This document shows, piece after piece, positions 33,926-46,400 of a stretch of 64,000 nucleotides of DNA (positions are counted from its first letter, which is position 1; each line of letters starts with the position of its first letter). The stretch covers positions 473,839,037-473,903,036 of the forward strand of contig NC_057800.1 in assembly GCF_018294505.1 (NCBI RefSeq), written 5' to 3'. Below the pieces are notes generated by a model, which was not told where the DNA came from, made no database searches, and saw only the letters and a program-made list of their open reading frames with translations. The translations under genes were made by a program, and so were the position numbers. The DNA comes from Triticum aestivum (taxonomy: Eukaryota; Streptophyta; Magnoliopsida; Poales; Poaceae).

Positions 33926-35141
33926 GATGCATTGCCACGACAAGCGAGAACTTGTTAATTTGAATGGTTCCATTTCTGCGGGAAATGCAGTGCCTTGCAA
34001 TCACTTTGGTGTTATTAGCAGGCACAAGTGTGATTCGACTACGTCGGGAAATCGATCTAGGAACTGCTACAGGGGCAATTTCTGTTGAAATGTAGTATAA
34101 AAACCAATTGTAACATATCGTTGAAGGTATATATATAGTTTATGAGCATCAACATTAAAATAAGACTTTTTACTAGCATTTTGTGCACACAATTGGTCTT
34201 GTTCAATGTGTGCACCATATGTATAATTAATCCCATCCAAAATCCAGCGTTCATATGATGTGCTATCTCTATCAGATTATCAACAAATTTTATGACATGC
34301 TTGAAGTCCTTCCAGTGAAATTTGGTACGCTTAGTAACATACAGATCATTCACTATGCATCCAACATATCCTGCTTAAAAGGTGGAAAGGTATTATTTAT
34401 TCAGAACATGGCAGATGAATATATAGTGCCCATAAATTGGTAAATAGAATTTGTTACTGTCTAGGAACAGAGTCAGAAAATGAAATCACAATTAGTTGCT
34501 TAAATAGTGATCAATTAGGTAGAACAAATACCCAAATTTTGCTAAGTAATATGCCAGCATGGAGAAAGTTGAAAGGACACTAACCTCGATCAGACTTTAA
34601 TCGGCTGATGACGTTGGGGAAGTAAACATCCATGTTAATTAGACTAGGTTGTGGTGCACGCACTAGAATTTTATTGCCAGCTTTTAGTTCATAACACTTA
34701 GACATTTTTCTCCAATGGTCCGCATCAAAATAGGAGTGACCATATTTATCAAGTTTTACGCTAACTGTCATTGTAAATCCATGTTGCGTTGTCAATATGA
34801 CATCCATGGAATCATCAACAAAGTAATGTCCAAGATTTCCTTCTACTCCTGTTCTTGCAAAGCAAGGGATGTACTACTTGAAATGAAAATTAAGATCGTA
34901 AATTAGATATACTGAAACAACAGAGCAAGATGCAAATATGGGAGCAACTGATAGAACATGTCAATATATAGATGAAAGCAAAGTACAAAAATAGATAATT
35001 AAAAATAGATAATGTAACAAATATTTGATGCAAATATGAGAGTAACTGAATGAACAATACATCATATATTTGCCTAATATAGGGGGGAATCGGCTTCGAC
35101 ATCTAGGCTACACGTGGCACCGTACCTTTTATCCAAATGTA
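33926..35141. other. Host stretch with fragmentary spliced gene
   Basis: AT-rich DNA between two elements. Minus-strand segments at 34807-34580 and around 34353-34230 look like exons of one broken gene (see separate entry). The rest holds nothing recognisable. Confidence 0.45.
34580..34807 (-). pseudogene. Exon-like fragment, possibly B3-type DNA-binding protein
   Basis: It is a 75-codon frame with Trp, an alternating hydrophobic pattern and a Leu-Lys-Ala-Gly-Asn-Lys-Ile-Leu-Val turn, which recalls the end of a B3 DNA-binding domain. The frame meets a plausible donor, GAG followed by GTTAGTG, at about 34583. A second fragment (34353 leftwards, with Lys-Phe-His-Trp-Lys-Asp-Phe) may be the next exon. 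I cannot name the gene; the B3 link rests on general pattern only. Confidence 0.35.
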
Positions 35142-37851
35142 TGTAGCAATCCGACCTCAAACGGTCAAATCTCTGTGCATAAGTGTCATCCCTGGATCGG
35201 TAATGCTGACACACACAGTACTTGAAGGATTTATAACAGAGTTTCAATCACACACTGATTACATCAATAGTCTCAAAAGAGAACTTATTACAATAATATG
35301 GCTTAAGGCCATCTAATTAAGATAACAGCAGAAGGCTTCGAAGATAAGTGAGTCCATCAACTCGAACGGAAGAGCTAAGTGCACGACAACGACCTAGCAC
35401 ACCTTACTCTTCGTCTGAAAAGTCTGCAACATAATACGTTGCAGCCTGAAACGGGCCAGCACATGGAATATGCTGGCAAAATAACACTGTAGAGCAATGA
35501 ACAAGAATAACTGCTATCACTACATGCATATATGGCTGGTGGAGGCTCCATGGTTATCATGTTTTTGCGAAAAGTCATTTTTCCCTACTGCAAAGGAATA
35601 AGTTTTATTTAACTACAAAGTTTGTTGAAAACGTTGAGAAGGTTCCTCCAACCCAATCCCAAATTAATAATCATCAACCCAAAATATTAATTAAGAGTGA
35701 TGAGATCAAATCAATAGTTCAAGAACCAGATACTCAAGATGTCCATAACCGGGGACACGGCTAACCATGATTAGTTTATACACTCTGCAGAGGTTTGTGC
35801 ACTTTTCCCCATAATACTCGGTCTCCTCCGTTGATTTCTCGCACTACATGGTGTTTGAGAAACGGATGACTGAGACACAGTCTTTCCGAAGAGGTCCCCT
35901 TAACCGATAGATAGGCCGGTACACCTACAATCCCCTACATCTACTAGACCATCATGGAAAGGTTTCCCACAACTTACTCAACTATGCCAGAGCCCATAAT
36001 GGCTTGTGGCTGCACACGGAAGTTTCCAGCATGAATAATCTTATGATCCCTTTGAGCCTGAGTGGCAAACCGTAGGATGATCACATGGGTACTCCGGGAT
36101 ATCCCAAGACAGCTCTGGATTGCTCCAGGTGCCTAGACAACCACTGGGTGCTCCAGGGTGCCTCAACCAATCCACCCAGATGTGTATTAAAGTAGCCACC
36201 TTAAGTTAACCATTATTTATCAACTCTCACATCTGTCATGGATACACTCAACCAAACCACATCTACGAGCATAGCATAGCAATAAGCATAACGTAGAAGT
36301 AACTCCCAGGGTTTGATATAAAAAAGGGCAATAGGTTCTACCTCATCATCTACTTACCAAAACCCACATGTTAAGCAGATCCTACTCATGCAATGTTTGA
36401 GCATTGGAACTAATGTAGAAAACTGGGTAATAAAGGGTATGATCAAAGTGTTACTTGCCTTGCTGCGATCTGGAAACCCTAGAGACTCGTAGTAGCACGC
36501 TTCGCACTCCGGAAACTCTATCGCAAACAAACAATAGCATACATAAGCACTAAATAATAGGTGCAAGGGTAAAACTCAGATGAGAAAGTCCAAGCTGAAA
36601 GTTCAACTGAAGAGCTTCGATTTGCAAGAAGAATCAATCAAATCGGAGCTACGAAACTCAAACTATGATCAAAAGAAGTTCGAAATCAAATCTGCTTGAA
36701 ACCAAATTTTAAATTGTCAAAATCATGTTCAAGTTGGTTAACTGGAAAGAGGGTTTTGATACGAAGATTCTGGCATTGGTTTCACTGGATTTGGACGAAC
36801 GGTTAAAAAGTTGCGGACGTTCGAAGATTAGGGGCTAATATGTGATAAAAATAATTGCGGATAGATCCCTAGCCGAAAATAAAATAAAAAGAAAAGACTA
36901 ACAAACGAACGTTCGCTAGCAGGGACGAATGAATGAACGCGTTCATGAATAGAGGCGTTCGGATGAACGTTCGCTAATTAGCGAAACCGAAGAAAAATCT
37001 GATCTAACCGTTCCGAACGAAAAACCAAAAAGAAAACCAGGCGGCGGCGGTTTTTTTACCGGTTCCTCGGGAAAGAACGGCGGCGGGCGACGGGATCCGG
37101 CGGCGAGGCTCCGGCGGGGCTACGGCGGTGGGGTCGGCGGGGAGGCAACGACGACAAGCAGCGACGGCGGCTGCTGCGGCGGGCGGCGGCGGTGGTGGTG
37201 AGAGGGGCCGGGGGGCGGCTTATAAAGCCTCGGAGGGGGGGGGGGCTTGCGGAAGGGGCGACGGCAGCGGAGTCCGGCGGCGGCACGGCGGCGCGGAGGC
37301 AGTTGGCGTGAGCGGGCCGGCCTGCTCGGTTGGGCCTTCGGCCTAGTCGGGCGGGAACTTTTTTTAAAATAAATTCCGCCAAAATCAAAAATCCTAATAA
37401 AATAAAAAAATTCTAAAATTCCAAAAACAATTTTCACCATCTAAATAAAATATTTTGAACAAAGTGAACATTTTTCTGGCCTAAATAATGCAGTTTTGAA
37501 AAATGCATATTTTTCTAATTCAAATAAAATAGCAACAAAATTCCAAACCAAATGTTTATTTAATTTTAATATTTTTCCTTCAATATTCCCCTCTGATTTT
37601 TGGAGAAGTCATTTTATCTCCTCTCATTTATTTTAATATTGGAAATATTTCGGAGAGAAAAATTATTAAAATCAAATGGATCCTCTTTTCAAATATGTGA
37701 AAATTCAAATATGAAAATAAATGAAATCTCCAACTCTCTCCTTGGTCCTTGAGTTGCTTAAGATTTCTAGGATCAGAATGAAAATGCGAATAAAACATGA
37801 TATGCATGATGACCTATGTATAACATCCAAATTGAAAATTCGGATGTTACA
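35142..37851 (-). repeat. 3' LTR of the truncated Gypsy element (2710 bp)
   Basis: On the minus strand it starts TGTAACATCCGAATTTTC and ends GGATTGCTACA. It aligns with the solo LTR at 43896-46728. The GC-rich part at 37040-37340 produces spurious long frames. A TATAAA-like box lies near 37218 on the minus strand. Confidence 0.88.
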
Positions 37852-38683
37852 AACCTACCCCCCTTAAGATGAATCTCGCCCTTGAGATTCGGGTTGTCTA
37901 GAAAATAGGTGTGGGTGGTCTTCACTGGGATAAAGTGAGCTACCTTTGTCAAACAATCAACTACTACCTAGATTGAATCATATCCCGATCGGGTCGTGGG
38001 TAATCCGGTGATGAAATCCATGCCAAGTTTGTCCCACTTCCATTCAGGTATCGGCATAGGGTGTAGCAATCCTGCTGGTTTCTGATGTTCTGCCTTCACT
38101 CTCTGACATACATCACATACTGCTACATACTTGGCAATGTACTTCTTCATACCCGTCCACCAGAAATGCTCCTTCAAATCCAAATACATCTTGGTGTTTC
38201 CGGGATGTATCGAGTATGGTGAGTCATGAGCTTCCTGAAGTATTAACTTCCTGACCTCAGCATTATTGGGCACATATATACGATCCTCAAACCATAAGGT
38301 CTCGTGCTCATCCTCAAGAAAACCCTTGGCTTTCCCTTGCTCATCTTCTCCTTTATCACAACGATTTCCTTGTCATCCTTTTGAGTTTCTCGAATCTTTC
38401 CCAATAATGTAGACTGAACTTCCATTGTTGCCACAAAACCTCTTGGAACTATCTCCAAACGAAGTTCCTTGAGATCGTCAACTTACTCCTGCGGTAATCC
38501 TCCGCTTACGAGGGTATTGGCATAACTCTTTCGGCTCAAAGCGTCTGCTACGATATTGGCCTTTCCTGGGTGATAGTGCAACTTCATATCATAATTCTTT
38601 ATAAGCTCCAACCATCTCCTTTGCCTGAGATTTAGCTCCTTCTGCGTGAAAATATATTTCAAACTCTTGTGATCCGTGTACAC
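37852..38683 (-). pseudogene. pol: pol remnant (RNase H and integrase zinc finger), internally deleted
   Basis: From 38683 leftwards the RNase H end shows Tyr-Thr-Asp-His-Lys-Ser-Leu and His-Pro-Gly-Lys-Ala-Asn. A stop follows at 38483-38485, then a linker. After a frameshift (38243-38458) comes the integrase zinc finger with His-Pro-Gly, Cys-Asp-Val-Cys and the first core segment Trp-Asp-Lys-Leu-Gly-Met-Asp-Phe. A TAG precedes the core's next strand near 37968. At about 37905 the sequence jumps to the polyprotein's end, losing the remaining core and C-terminus. The polypurine tract AAGGGGGGTAGG (minus strand) lies at 37853-37864. Confidence 0.85.
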
Positions 38684-38686
38684 ATC

Positions 38687-40419
38687 TGAAGGGAATATTC
38701 CCTAGAGGCAATAACAAAGTTGTTATTTATATTTCCTTACATCATGATAAATGTTTAGTATTCATGCTAGAATTGTATTAACCGGAAACTTAGTAAATGT
38801 GTGAATACATAGACAAACAAAGTGTCACTAGTATGCCTCTACCTGCCTAGCTCGTTGAATCAAAGATGGTTAAGTTTCCTAGCCATAGACACGAGTTGTC
38901 ATTTGATTAACGGGATCACATCATTAGATAATGATGTGATTGACTTGACCCATTCCGTTAGCTTAGCATTTGATCATTTAGTATATTGCTATTGCTTTCT
39001 TCATGACTTATACATGTTCCTATGACTATGAGATTATGCAACTCCCGAGTACCGGAGGAACACTTTGTGTGCTACCAAACGTCACAGCGTAACTGGGTGA
39101 TTATAAAGGTGCTCTACAGGTGGCTCTGATGGTACTTGTTGAGTTGGCATAGATCGAGATTTGGATTTGTCACTCCGATTATCGGAGAGGTATCTTTGGG
39201 CCCTCTCAGTAATGCACATCACTATAAGCCTTGCAAGCAATGTAACTAATGAGTTAGTTGCGGGATGATGCATTATGGAATGAGTAAAGAGACTTGCCGG
39301 TAACGAGATTGAACTAGGTATTGAGATACCGACGATCGAATCTCGGGCAAGTAATATACCGATGACAAAAGGAACAATGTATGTTGTTATGCGGTTTGAC
39401 CGATAAAGATCTTCGTAGAATATGTAGGAGCCAATATGAGCATCCAGGTTCCGCTATTGGTTATTGACCGGAGACGAGTCTCGGTCATGTCTACATAGTT
39501 CTCGAACCCGTAGGGTCCACACTCTTAACATTCAGTGATGAACGGTAATATGAGTTTATGTGTTTTGATGTACCGAAGGTAGTTCGGAGTCCCGGATATG
39601 ATCACAGACATGTCAAGGAGATTCGAAATGGTTGAGACATAAAGATTGATATATTGGATGACTATGTTTGAACTTCGGAAGGGTTCCGGGCAAGTTCGGA
39701 CAAATACCGGAGTACCGGGGGGTTACCGAAACCCCCTGGGGAGTGTAATGGGCCTATTGGGCCTTAGTGGAGAAGAGGAGGGGCAGCCAGGGCAGGCTGC
39801 GCGCCCCCTCCCCTCTAGTCTGAATTGGACAAGGAGGGTGGCGGCGCCCCCCTTTCCTTCCCCCTCTCTCCTCCTTCCCTCTCTCCCACTCCTACTCTTG
39901 GAAGGGTAGAAGTCCTACTCCCGGTGGGAGTAGGACTCCCCTTGGGGCGCGCCTAGGAGGGCCGGCCCCTCCCCCTCCTCCACTCCTTTATATACAGGGG
40001 AGGGAGGCACCCCAAAGACACAAGTTGATCATTGATCGTTTAGCCGTGTGTGGTGCCCTCTCCACCATAATCCACCTTGGTTATATCGTAGCGGTGCTTA
40101 GGCGAAGCCCTATTCCGGTAGCATCATCATGACTGTCATCACACCATTGTGCTGACGGAACTCTCCCTTGAAGCTCTACTGGATCATGAGTTCGCGGGAT
40201 GTCACCGAGCTGAACGTGTGCAGATCACGGAGGTGTCGTACCTTTGGTGCTAGATCGGTCGATCATGAAGACGTACGACTACATCAACCATGTTGTCATA
40301 ACGCTTCCGCTTACGCTCTACGAGGGTACGTAGATGATACTCTCCCCTCTCGTTGCTATGCATCATCATGATCTTGCGTGTGTGTAGGATATTTTTTGAA
40401 ATTACTGCGTTCCCCAACA
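38687..40419 (+). repeat. 5' LTR of the second Angela-like element
   Basis: It aligns end to end with 1-1735 and ends CCCCAACA. The TATA-like TTTATATA is at 39987-39994. Confidence 0.92.
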
Positions 40420-40420
40420 G

Positions 40421-40434
40421 TGGCATCGAGCCAG
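40421..40434 (+). other. Primer-binding site of the second Angela-like element
   Basis: TGGCATCGAGCCAG lies one base after the LTR end, a degenerate tRNA-Met type site. Confidence 0.75.
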
Positions 40435-40693
40435 GTTTATGTGTAGATGTTATATGCACGAGTAGAACACAAAGGAGTTGTGGGCATGGGTATATACATA
40501 TTGCTTGCCGTCACTAGTTGATTCTTGATATGGCGGTATTGTTGGATGAAGCGGCCTAGACCGACATTACGTGTACGCTTACATGAGACTGGTTCTACCG
40601 ACGTGCTTCGCACACATGTGCCTGGTGGGTGTCAGTTTCTCCAACTTTAGTTGAATCAGATTCAATGAAAAGGGTTCTTTGTGAAGATCAAAG

Positions 40694-40890
40694 GGCCAGT
40701 TCTTTTGGTGGCTTAAAAAATTAGTTGCCTCCTTCCCAGCTTTTTCCATAAGCCACCTTCCTCATTCATCGGGGCTTCTGGACTAGTTATGGGACAACTA
40801 ATATAGAAGCCTCAACAAATTATGGAAGCGGCTTATTTTTTAAGCTGGGAAGAGGCAGCTTATTTTTTAAGCCGCCCAAAAGAACTGGCC
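40694..40890. mobile_element. MITE with ~28-bp terminal inverted repeats
   Basis: The ends read GGCCAGTTCTTTTGG and, on the opposite strand, GGCCAGTTCTTTTGG again. The complementarity extends through CTTAAAAAAT with one indel. The element is ~197 bp, non-coding, and absent from the matching leader position in the first Angela-like copy. The terminus looks hAT-like, but no clean 8-bp target duplication is visible. Confidence 0.75.
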
Positions 40891-41717
40891 TAAAAAGCAA
40901 TCACTATACCGGGTTGTGGTTTTTTGATGCGTAGGTAAGAACGGTTCTTGCTTAGCCCGTAGCAGCCACGTAAAACTTGCAACAACAAAGTAGAGGACGT
41001 ATAACTTGTTTTTGCAGGGCATGTTGTGATGTGATATAGTCAAGACATGATGCTAAATTTTATTGTATGAGATGATCATGTTTTGTAACATAGTTATCAG
41101 CAACTAGCAGGAGCCATATGGTTGTTGCTTTATTGTATGAAATGCAATCGCCATGTAATTGCTTTACTTTATCAATAAGCGGTAGCGATAGTCGTGAAGG
41201 CAATAGTTGGCGAGACGACAATGATGCTTCGATAGAGATCAAGGTGTCAAGCCGGTGATGATGGTGATCATGATGGTGCTTTGGAGATGGAGATCACAGG
41301 CACAAGATGATGATGGCCATATCATATCACTTATATTGGTTGCATGTGATGTTTATCCTTTATGCATCTTATTTTGCTTAGTTCGACGGTAGCATTATAA
41401 GATGATCTCCCACTAAATTTCAAGGTATAAGTGTTCTCCCTGAGTATGCACCGTTGCTACAGTTCGTCGTGCCGAGACACCACGTGATGATCGGGTGTGA
41501 TAAGTTCTACGTTCACATACAACGGGTGCAAGCCAGTATTGCACAAGCAGAATACTCGGGTTAAACTTGACGAGCCTAGCATATGCAGATATAGCCTCGG
41601 AACACAGAGATCGAAAGGTCGAGCGTGAATCATATAGTAGATATGATCAACATAGTGATGTTCACCATTGAAAACTACTCCATCTCACGTGATGATCGGA
41701 CATGGTTTAGTTGATAT

Positions 41718-41760
41718 CACTACAAAAAATACAATTCCGTGATGATACGTGTTTGTCACA
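41718..41760 (+). other. CACTA left terminal sequence
   Basis: It opens CACTACAAAAAATACAA. The right terminus at 16407 (reverse complement CACTACAAAAAAAGACAC) shares the first 11 bases, so the two belong to related families, not one element. Confidence 0.85.
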
Positions 41761-42169
41761 GTAGGTCGCGTTTTCTGTCATGCATGTACATCCATGACAA
41801 ATTTATGACAGAATCAAGATAGTCATACCTGTGCTGTCGTAGAAGTGTTCCATGATATTGCCAAAATTATCATCACGGAAGTTTCTTTCCATGACGATAA
41901 ATCACGCATCACAGAAGTGCTTTCATCAAGGGTGACCGACATGTGGCATCCACCGTAACGGAACGCCGTTAAGCTATCTGGTCAGATTTTGGATCCGATA
42001 ACCCGTTAACAGCCACGACCAATGCCGATTTTCCACGTGTAAAATTCTCATTGGCTGACTGATCCACGCGTCAGCTCTGCGTTGGAACAGGTGTCACTCA
42101 TCCAACGGTCGAGATGGGCCTATGATATGTTGACACGTGGACCGGCCCAAAAGTGGCCCACAAAGTTTA

Positions 42170-42433
42170 AATGGGCCGGCCCAACCGAAGGCCCATAAGA
42201 TTTAGCGGACCATAATGGGCCAGCCCAGCTAAAGGCCCACAAAATTTAGCGGACCATAATGGGCCAACCCAACTAAAGGCCCACACGATTTTGCAGACCA
42301 TAATGGGCCGGCCCAATTAAAGGCCCACAAGATTTTGCGTACCACAATGGGCCGGCCCAGCTAAAGGCCCACAAGATTCTGAAGACCATAATGGGATGGC
42401 CCAACTAAAGGCCCAACATTCTCTGTTAAATCG
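42170..42433. repeat. Six 44-bp tandem repeats, GGGCC/GGCCC-rich
   Basis: Units start AATGGGCC at 42170, 42214, 42258, 42302, 42346 and 42390, exactly 44 bp apart, each with a GGCCC block about 20 bases on. A degenerate continuation with GGCCTGTTAAAGGCCC-type phrases runs to about 43230. This is a CACTA subterminal repeat. Confidence 0.93.
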
Positions 42434-43438
42434 GCCCGTCAACGGCCTGTCCTAAACTTGTCATCAACGCGGCCCATGGTCACTTCTGGCCCGTTAACAG
42501 TCCGCTAAGTAATTGGGCCGAATTACGGCCCGGTGTATTTCCGACCTGTTAAAGGTCCGGTTTCATTTGGGCCCATTTACAGGCCATCAAAACTTTTGGC
42601 CCATAAATGACCGTGAAGGATTTGGGTCATATTCGGCCATGTCTGACATTCGGCCTGTTAGAGGCCCACTATAGCTTTGGGCCACTTTCGGCCTGTTGTC
42701 ATTTTCGGCCTGTTAACGCCGGACGTAAACCATGGGCCATATGTGGCCCAATGTCATATCAGGCCCATTAACGACCCATATAAAAATGATGATAATCTAG
42801 CCCGACCGAAGTTCCGGCCTGTTAAAGGCCCGTGTATTAGGTCGGCGCATTTACGGCCCGTCCGAATTTCGGCCTGTCAAAGATCCGTATCGTAAATGGG
42901 CCACCATTTCGGCCTGCTAAGTCCAGTGGGTTATTTGGCACAATCAGGGCCCAATCTCACTTTCGGTCTATTAAAGGCCCATGTTTTTTATGGGCTCGAG
43001 ATATTTACACCTGTAAACGGCCTATTTTTACTGAGGGCCCAAATTATGTTTAGGCCTGTTAAAGGCCCACTATGGGCACATGCCTACCAGAAAAATATGA
43101 AAGCTTATGCTGATTTAGGCTTAGATATTTTTAGTGGGCTACATGCCAATTTCGGCCCGTAATCGTTTTTAGCCCAATTGGAATGGGCCCGACGAATGTT
43201 GGCATGCTGGGCTACTATGAAGCTTTCGGCCGAATACATTACTAAGATAAACTTACACTATACAAAAATAGCGTCGTAATTACTGCAGCCTAAGGTAGCA
43301 TCATAAATGTTTTATCACAACAAAATAAATTCCAACCATACAACAAAAGGCCTGTTGGCATAGAGTTTACAGTCCTTCCAGATAAAAGCACCATCAGATG
43401 TATAGAAGCACAGATCATTTGACCTGAGTGCTAATGTT

Positions 43439-46400
43439 TCAGGCTGTAGAATCTGATGGAGCAGCACGATCTCCACCTTTTTTTCGCCATTGCTCTTGAA
43501 CAACAAAGCGAATGTCTGATAGTCTGGTTTCAAAACCATTCATATCTTGACGACATTTCTCAACCACTATTCTTGTTTCCGAAACAACGTCCATTAGGGA
43601 TTGGACTTGTGTCTGGAGCACAGATATATCACTCTGTCTAGCAGGAAGATTTTGTTCAGTAGGCGATTTGGACGAGGTTACCTTGACAACCAACCTAGAA
43701 TTACGCAGGAAGGTGCTTTTTGCACTGTTAGTGGAGAGATACTGACACACTGCAGCAAGAGGTGACATTGTGCCTATAGTAGCCTTGTCACCTTCAGGTG
43801 GTTGTGGCTGTTCAATCATTTGTTCCATAGCTTCCTGAAAGTTTGAACTTGTAGATTAGTGTACCAGATAAGTTACTAATGAGACAAAAACAAACTGTAG
43901 CGACCTGACCCGAATGGATCACGTCTACCGTGCTACGATGTCATCCCTGGATCAGTAATGCTGACACCACACAGTACATCGAGGATTTATAGCAGAGTTG
44001 CAATCACACTCTTATTACATCGATGGCTCAAAAAGAACTTATTACAATAATCATGGCTTAAGGCCATCTAATAACAATAACAGCGGAAGACTTGGAAGAT
44101 AAGTGAGTCCATCAACTCCAACGGCATCACTGATTATAGAACCACGACCTAAAACGGCACCTTAATCGTCGTCTGAAAAGTCTGCAACATGAAAAGTTGC
44201 AGCCCGGAAACGGGTCAGCACATGGAATATGCTGGCAATGTAACACATAGAGAGAGGTAATGAGTATTGACTATACTACATGCATATTTGGCTGGTGGAA
44301 AAAGCTCTATGGTTACAATTTTGCATAAAGCCAGTTTTTCCCTACTGCAAAGGAATAAATTTGTTTAACTATCATGGTGGTTGTTAAACATTGAGAATGG
44401 TTGACAGCATCCTCAATCCCAATTAAAAGTACTCATTAAAAACCCAACAATATTAATTAGAGTAACATGTTGAGATTCACATGATATTCAAGTACTAGAT
44501 ACTCAAGATGTCCATAACTGGGGACACGGCTAATCATGATTAGTTTGTACACTCTGCAGAGGTTTGCGCACTTTTCCCCACAAGACTCGATCGCCTCCGT
44601 TTGGTTTCTCGCACTACATGGTGTTTGAGAAAGGGATGACCGAGACACAGTCTTTCAGAAGCGCTAGCACCTTACATGTGGGTAGACCTGTACACCTACA
44701 TCCCCTACATCTGCTAGCCTACCCGTAAGAGTTCGCACAACTTACTCCACTATGCCAGAGCCCATAATGGCTTGTGGCTGCACACGTAAGTTACTAGTAT
44801 GAATTATCTTATGATCCCTTTGAGCCTGGGTGGCGGTCCAGAACAAAACAGGCAAGTCCTGATAGACATCAGGTGCCTCAATCCACCCAGATGTGTATTT
44901 AAGTTGCCACCTTAGATAAACCATTAATTAACAACACTCACATCAGTCATGGATGTTCACTCACCCAATCCACGTCTACTAGCATAGCATGGCATAATAA
45001 GCAACGTAGAAGTAACTCCCAAGGGTTTGATAATAAAACAGGTAATAGGTACTACCTCAATCTACTTCCCATCCCACAATTTATTTTAGATCCTAATCAT
45101 GCAAGTGGTAGAGGATTGATCTAATGCATAAAAAGTGGGTAATAAGGGATATGATCAAATGTTACTTGCCTTGCTGACGATCCGCGAAACCTAGAGACTC
45201 GAAGTAACAAGCGGCGCACTCCGGGTGATCTATCGCAGACAAACAACAAGCATACAATAAGTACTCATCTAATGCAGAGGTAAATCTCGAATAGAAGATC
45301 TAACCAGAAAGTTCAACTTAAGAACCCTGGTTGCAAAAGAATCGAATCAAAAATAGCAACAAAAGTCAAACGACGAAAGATAACAACTCGGTTCTAGCAA
45401 GTTGAAACTAAGTCAAATTTTACAGTAGCAAAACTTTGTTTAAGTTGATTAGTCGGAACGACGGTTTCGAAACGAAACTCCAGGCGCTTGAATCGCCTGA
45501 TTCCGATAAACCAGTGGAAAGATAGACTAGAAAGAAGATCGGATCTGAAATCACGATCGGAAGAATCGCGGAATAAATCCGACGAGAAAAGAGAACGACG
45601 AACGGTTAAATGAACAGACGTTCATTAACCGAGGCGATCCGGTGATCACATTCGTTAAGATGAACGGTCCGGCGAATGCTCGCTAAACAAAACCGGAAAG
45701 AAAAACCGGCGAGAAAAACCGATCTAGGGTTTCGGAAAGAAAACCGAAACGAAAAACCGATCTAGAAAACCGGAATGGAAAACCGGAACGATTACGAAAA
45801 ACCGAACCGAGGAAAAGAAAAGGTGACGTGGCGCGGCTAGTACCTCGAAGAATGAGGGGCTCCGGCGGCGGCGGCGTTGGGTGGCGGCGGCGGTGAGGGG
45901 CGGCGGCGGCGTAGGGCGACGGCGCTTGGTGGGGCGGCGGCGTAGGTGGTGGTGAGGAGAGGAGAGGAGGGGTTTGGTTTGATGGTTTAGAGGGGGGGGG
46001 GTGCTTGGGTATTTATATTGGGGAGGGGGGGTTTTGCTTGGATGAGGGGGCAAGGAATTAGATTAGGATTAGGAAACAAGAGGAATAGATCTAGGAATAG
46101 ATACGGAATAAACGAAGTAGGAAAAAAAGAGTCCTACTAGGACTAGGCAAAAGAAGCGGCGGCGGCTCCCTGGCTTGGCGCGCGCGCTAGCCTTGGCCTC
46201 GTGGCCTTGGCCGGCCGGCGGCTAGTGGCTTGGGCCTTTGGCCCAAAGGCGCTGCAGTTTTTTAAACGGTTTCGCGCGCAGAAAAAAAAATCTATACGAA
46301 CTCCAAAATTAATAAAGTAAACTTTCCCCGACTCCTAAAAATGAGTCGAACAAAATGAACTTTACTCGGGGCCTAAAATGCAATTTTTTGAAAACACGCA

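Larger units (their letters stand above)
35142..38686 (-). mobile_element. 3' part of a minus-strand Gypsy element, chromovirus-like
   Basis: Read on the minus strand: RNase H and integrase remnants (38683-37900), polypurine tract, then a 3' LTR (37851-35142). The upstream half is missing because a second Angela-like element begins at 38687 inside RNase H. The integrase core and C-terminus are also deleted (junction near 37905). A solo LTR of the same family sits at 43896-46728. Confidence 0.85.
38687..41717 (+). mobile_element. Second Angela-like element: 5' LTR and leader only
   Basis: It starts TGAAGGGAATATTCCCTAGA inside the Gypsy RNase H and has a full 1733-bp LTR, a primer-binding site and about 1.3 kb of leader. 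It stops at a CACTA terminus (41718). The rest (gag, pol, 3' LTR) is not found anywhere to the right within the window. Confidence 0.88.

Noticed and set aside
37056..37440. Pro/Arg-rich frames of about 110 codons
   Set aside because: Low-complexity GC-rich part of the Gypsy LTR.
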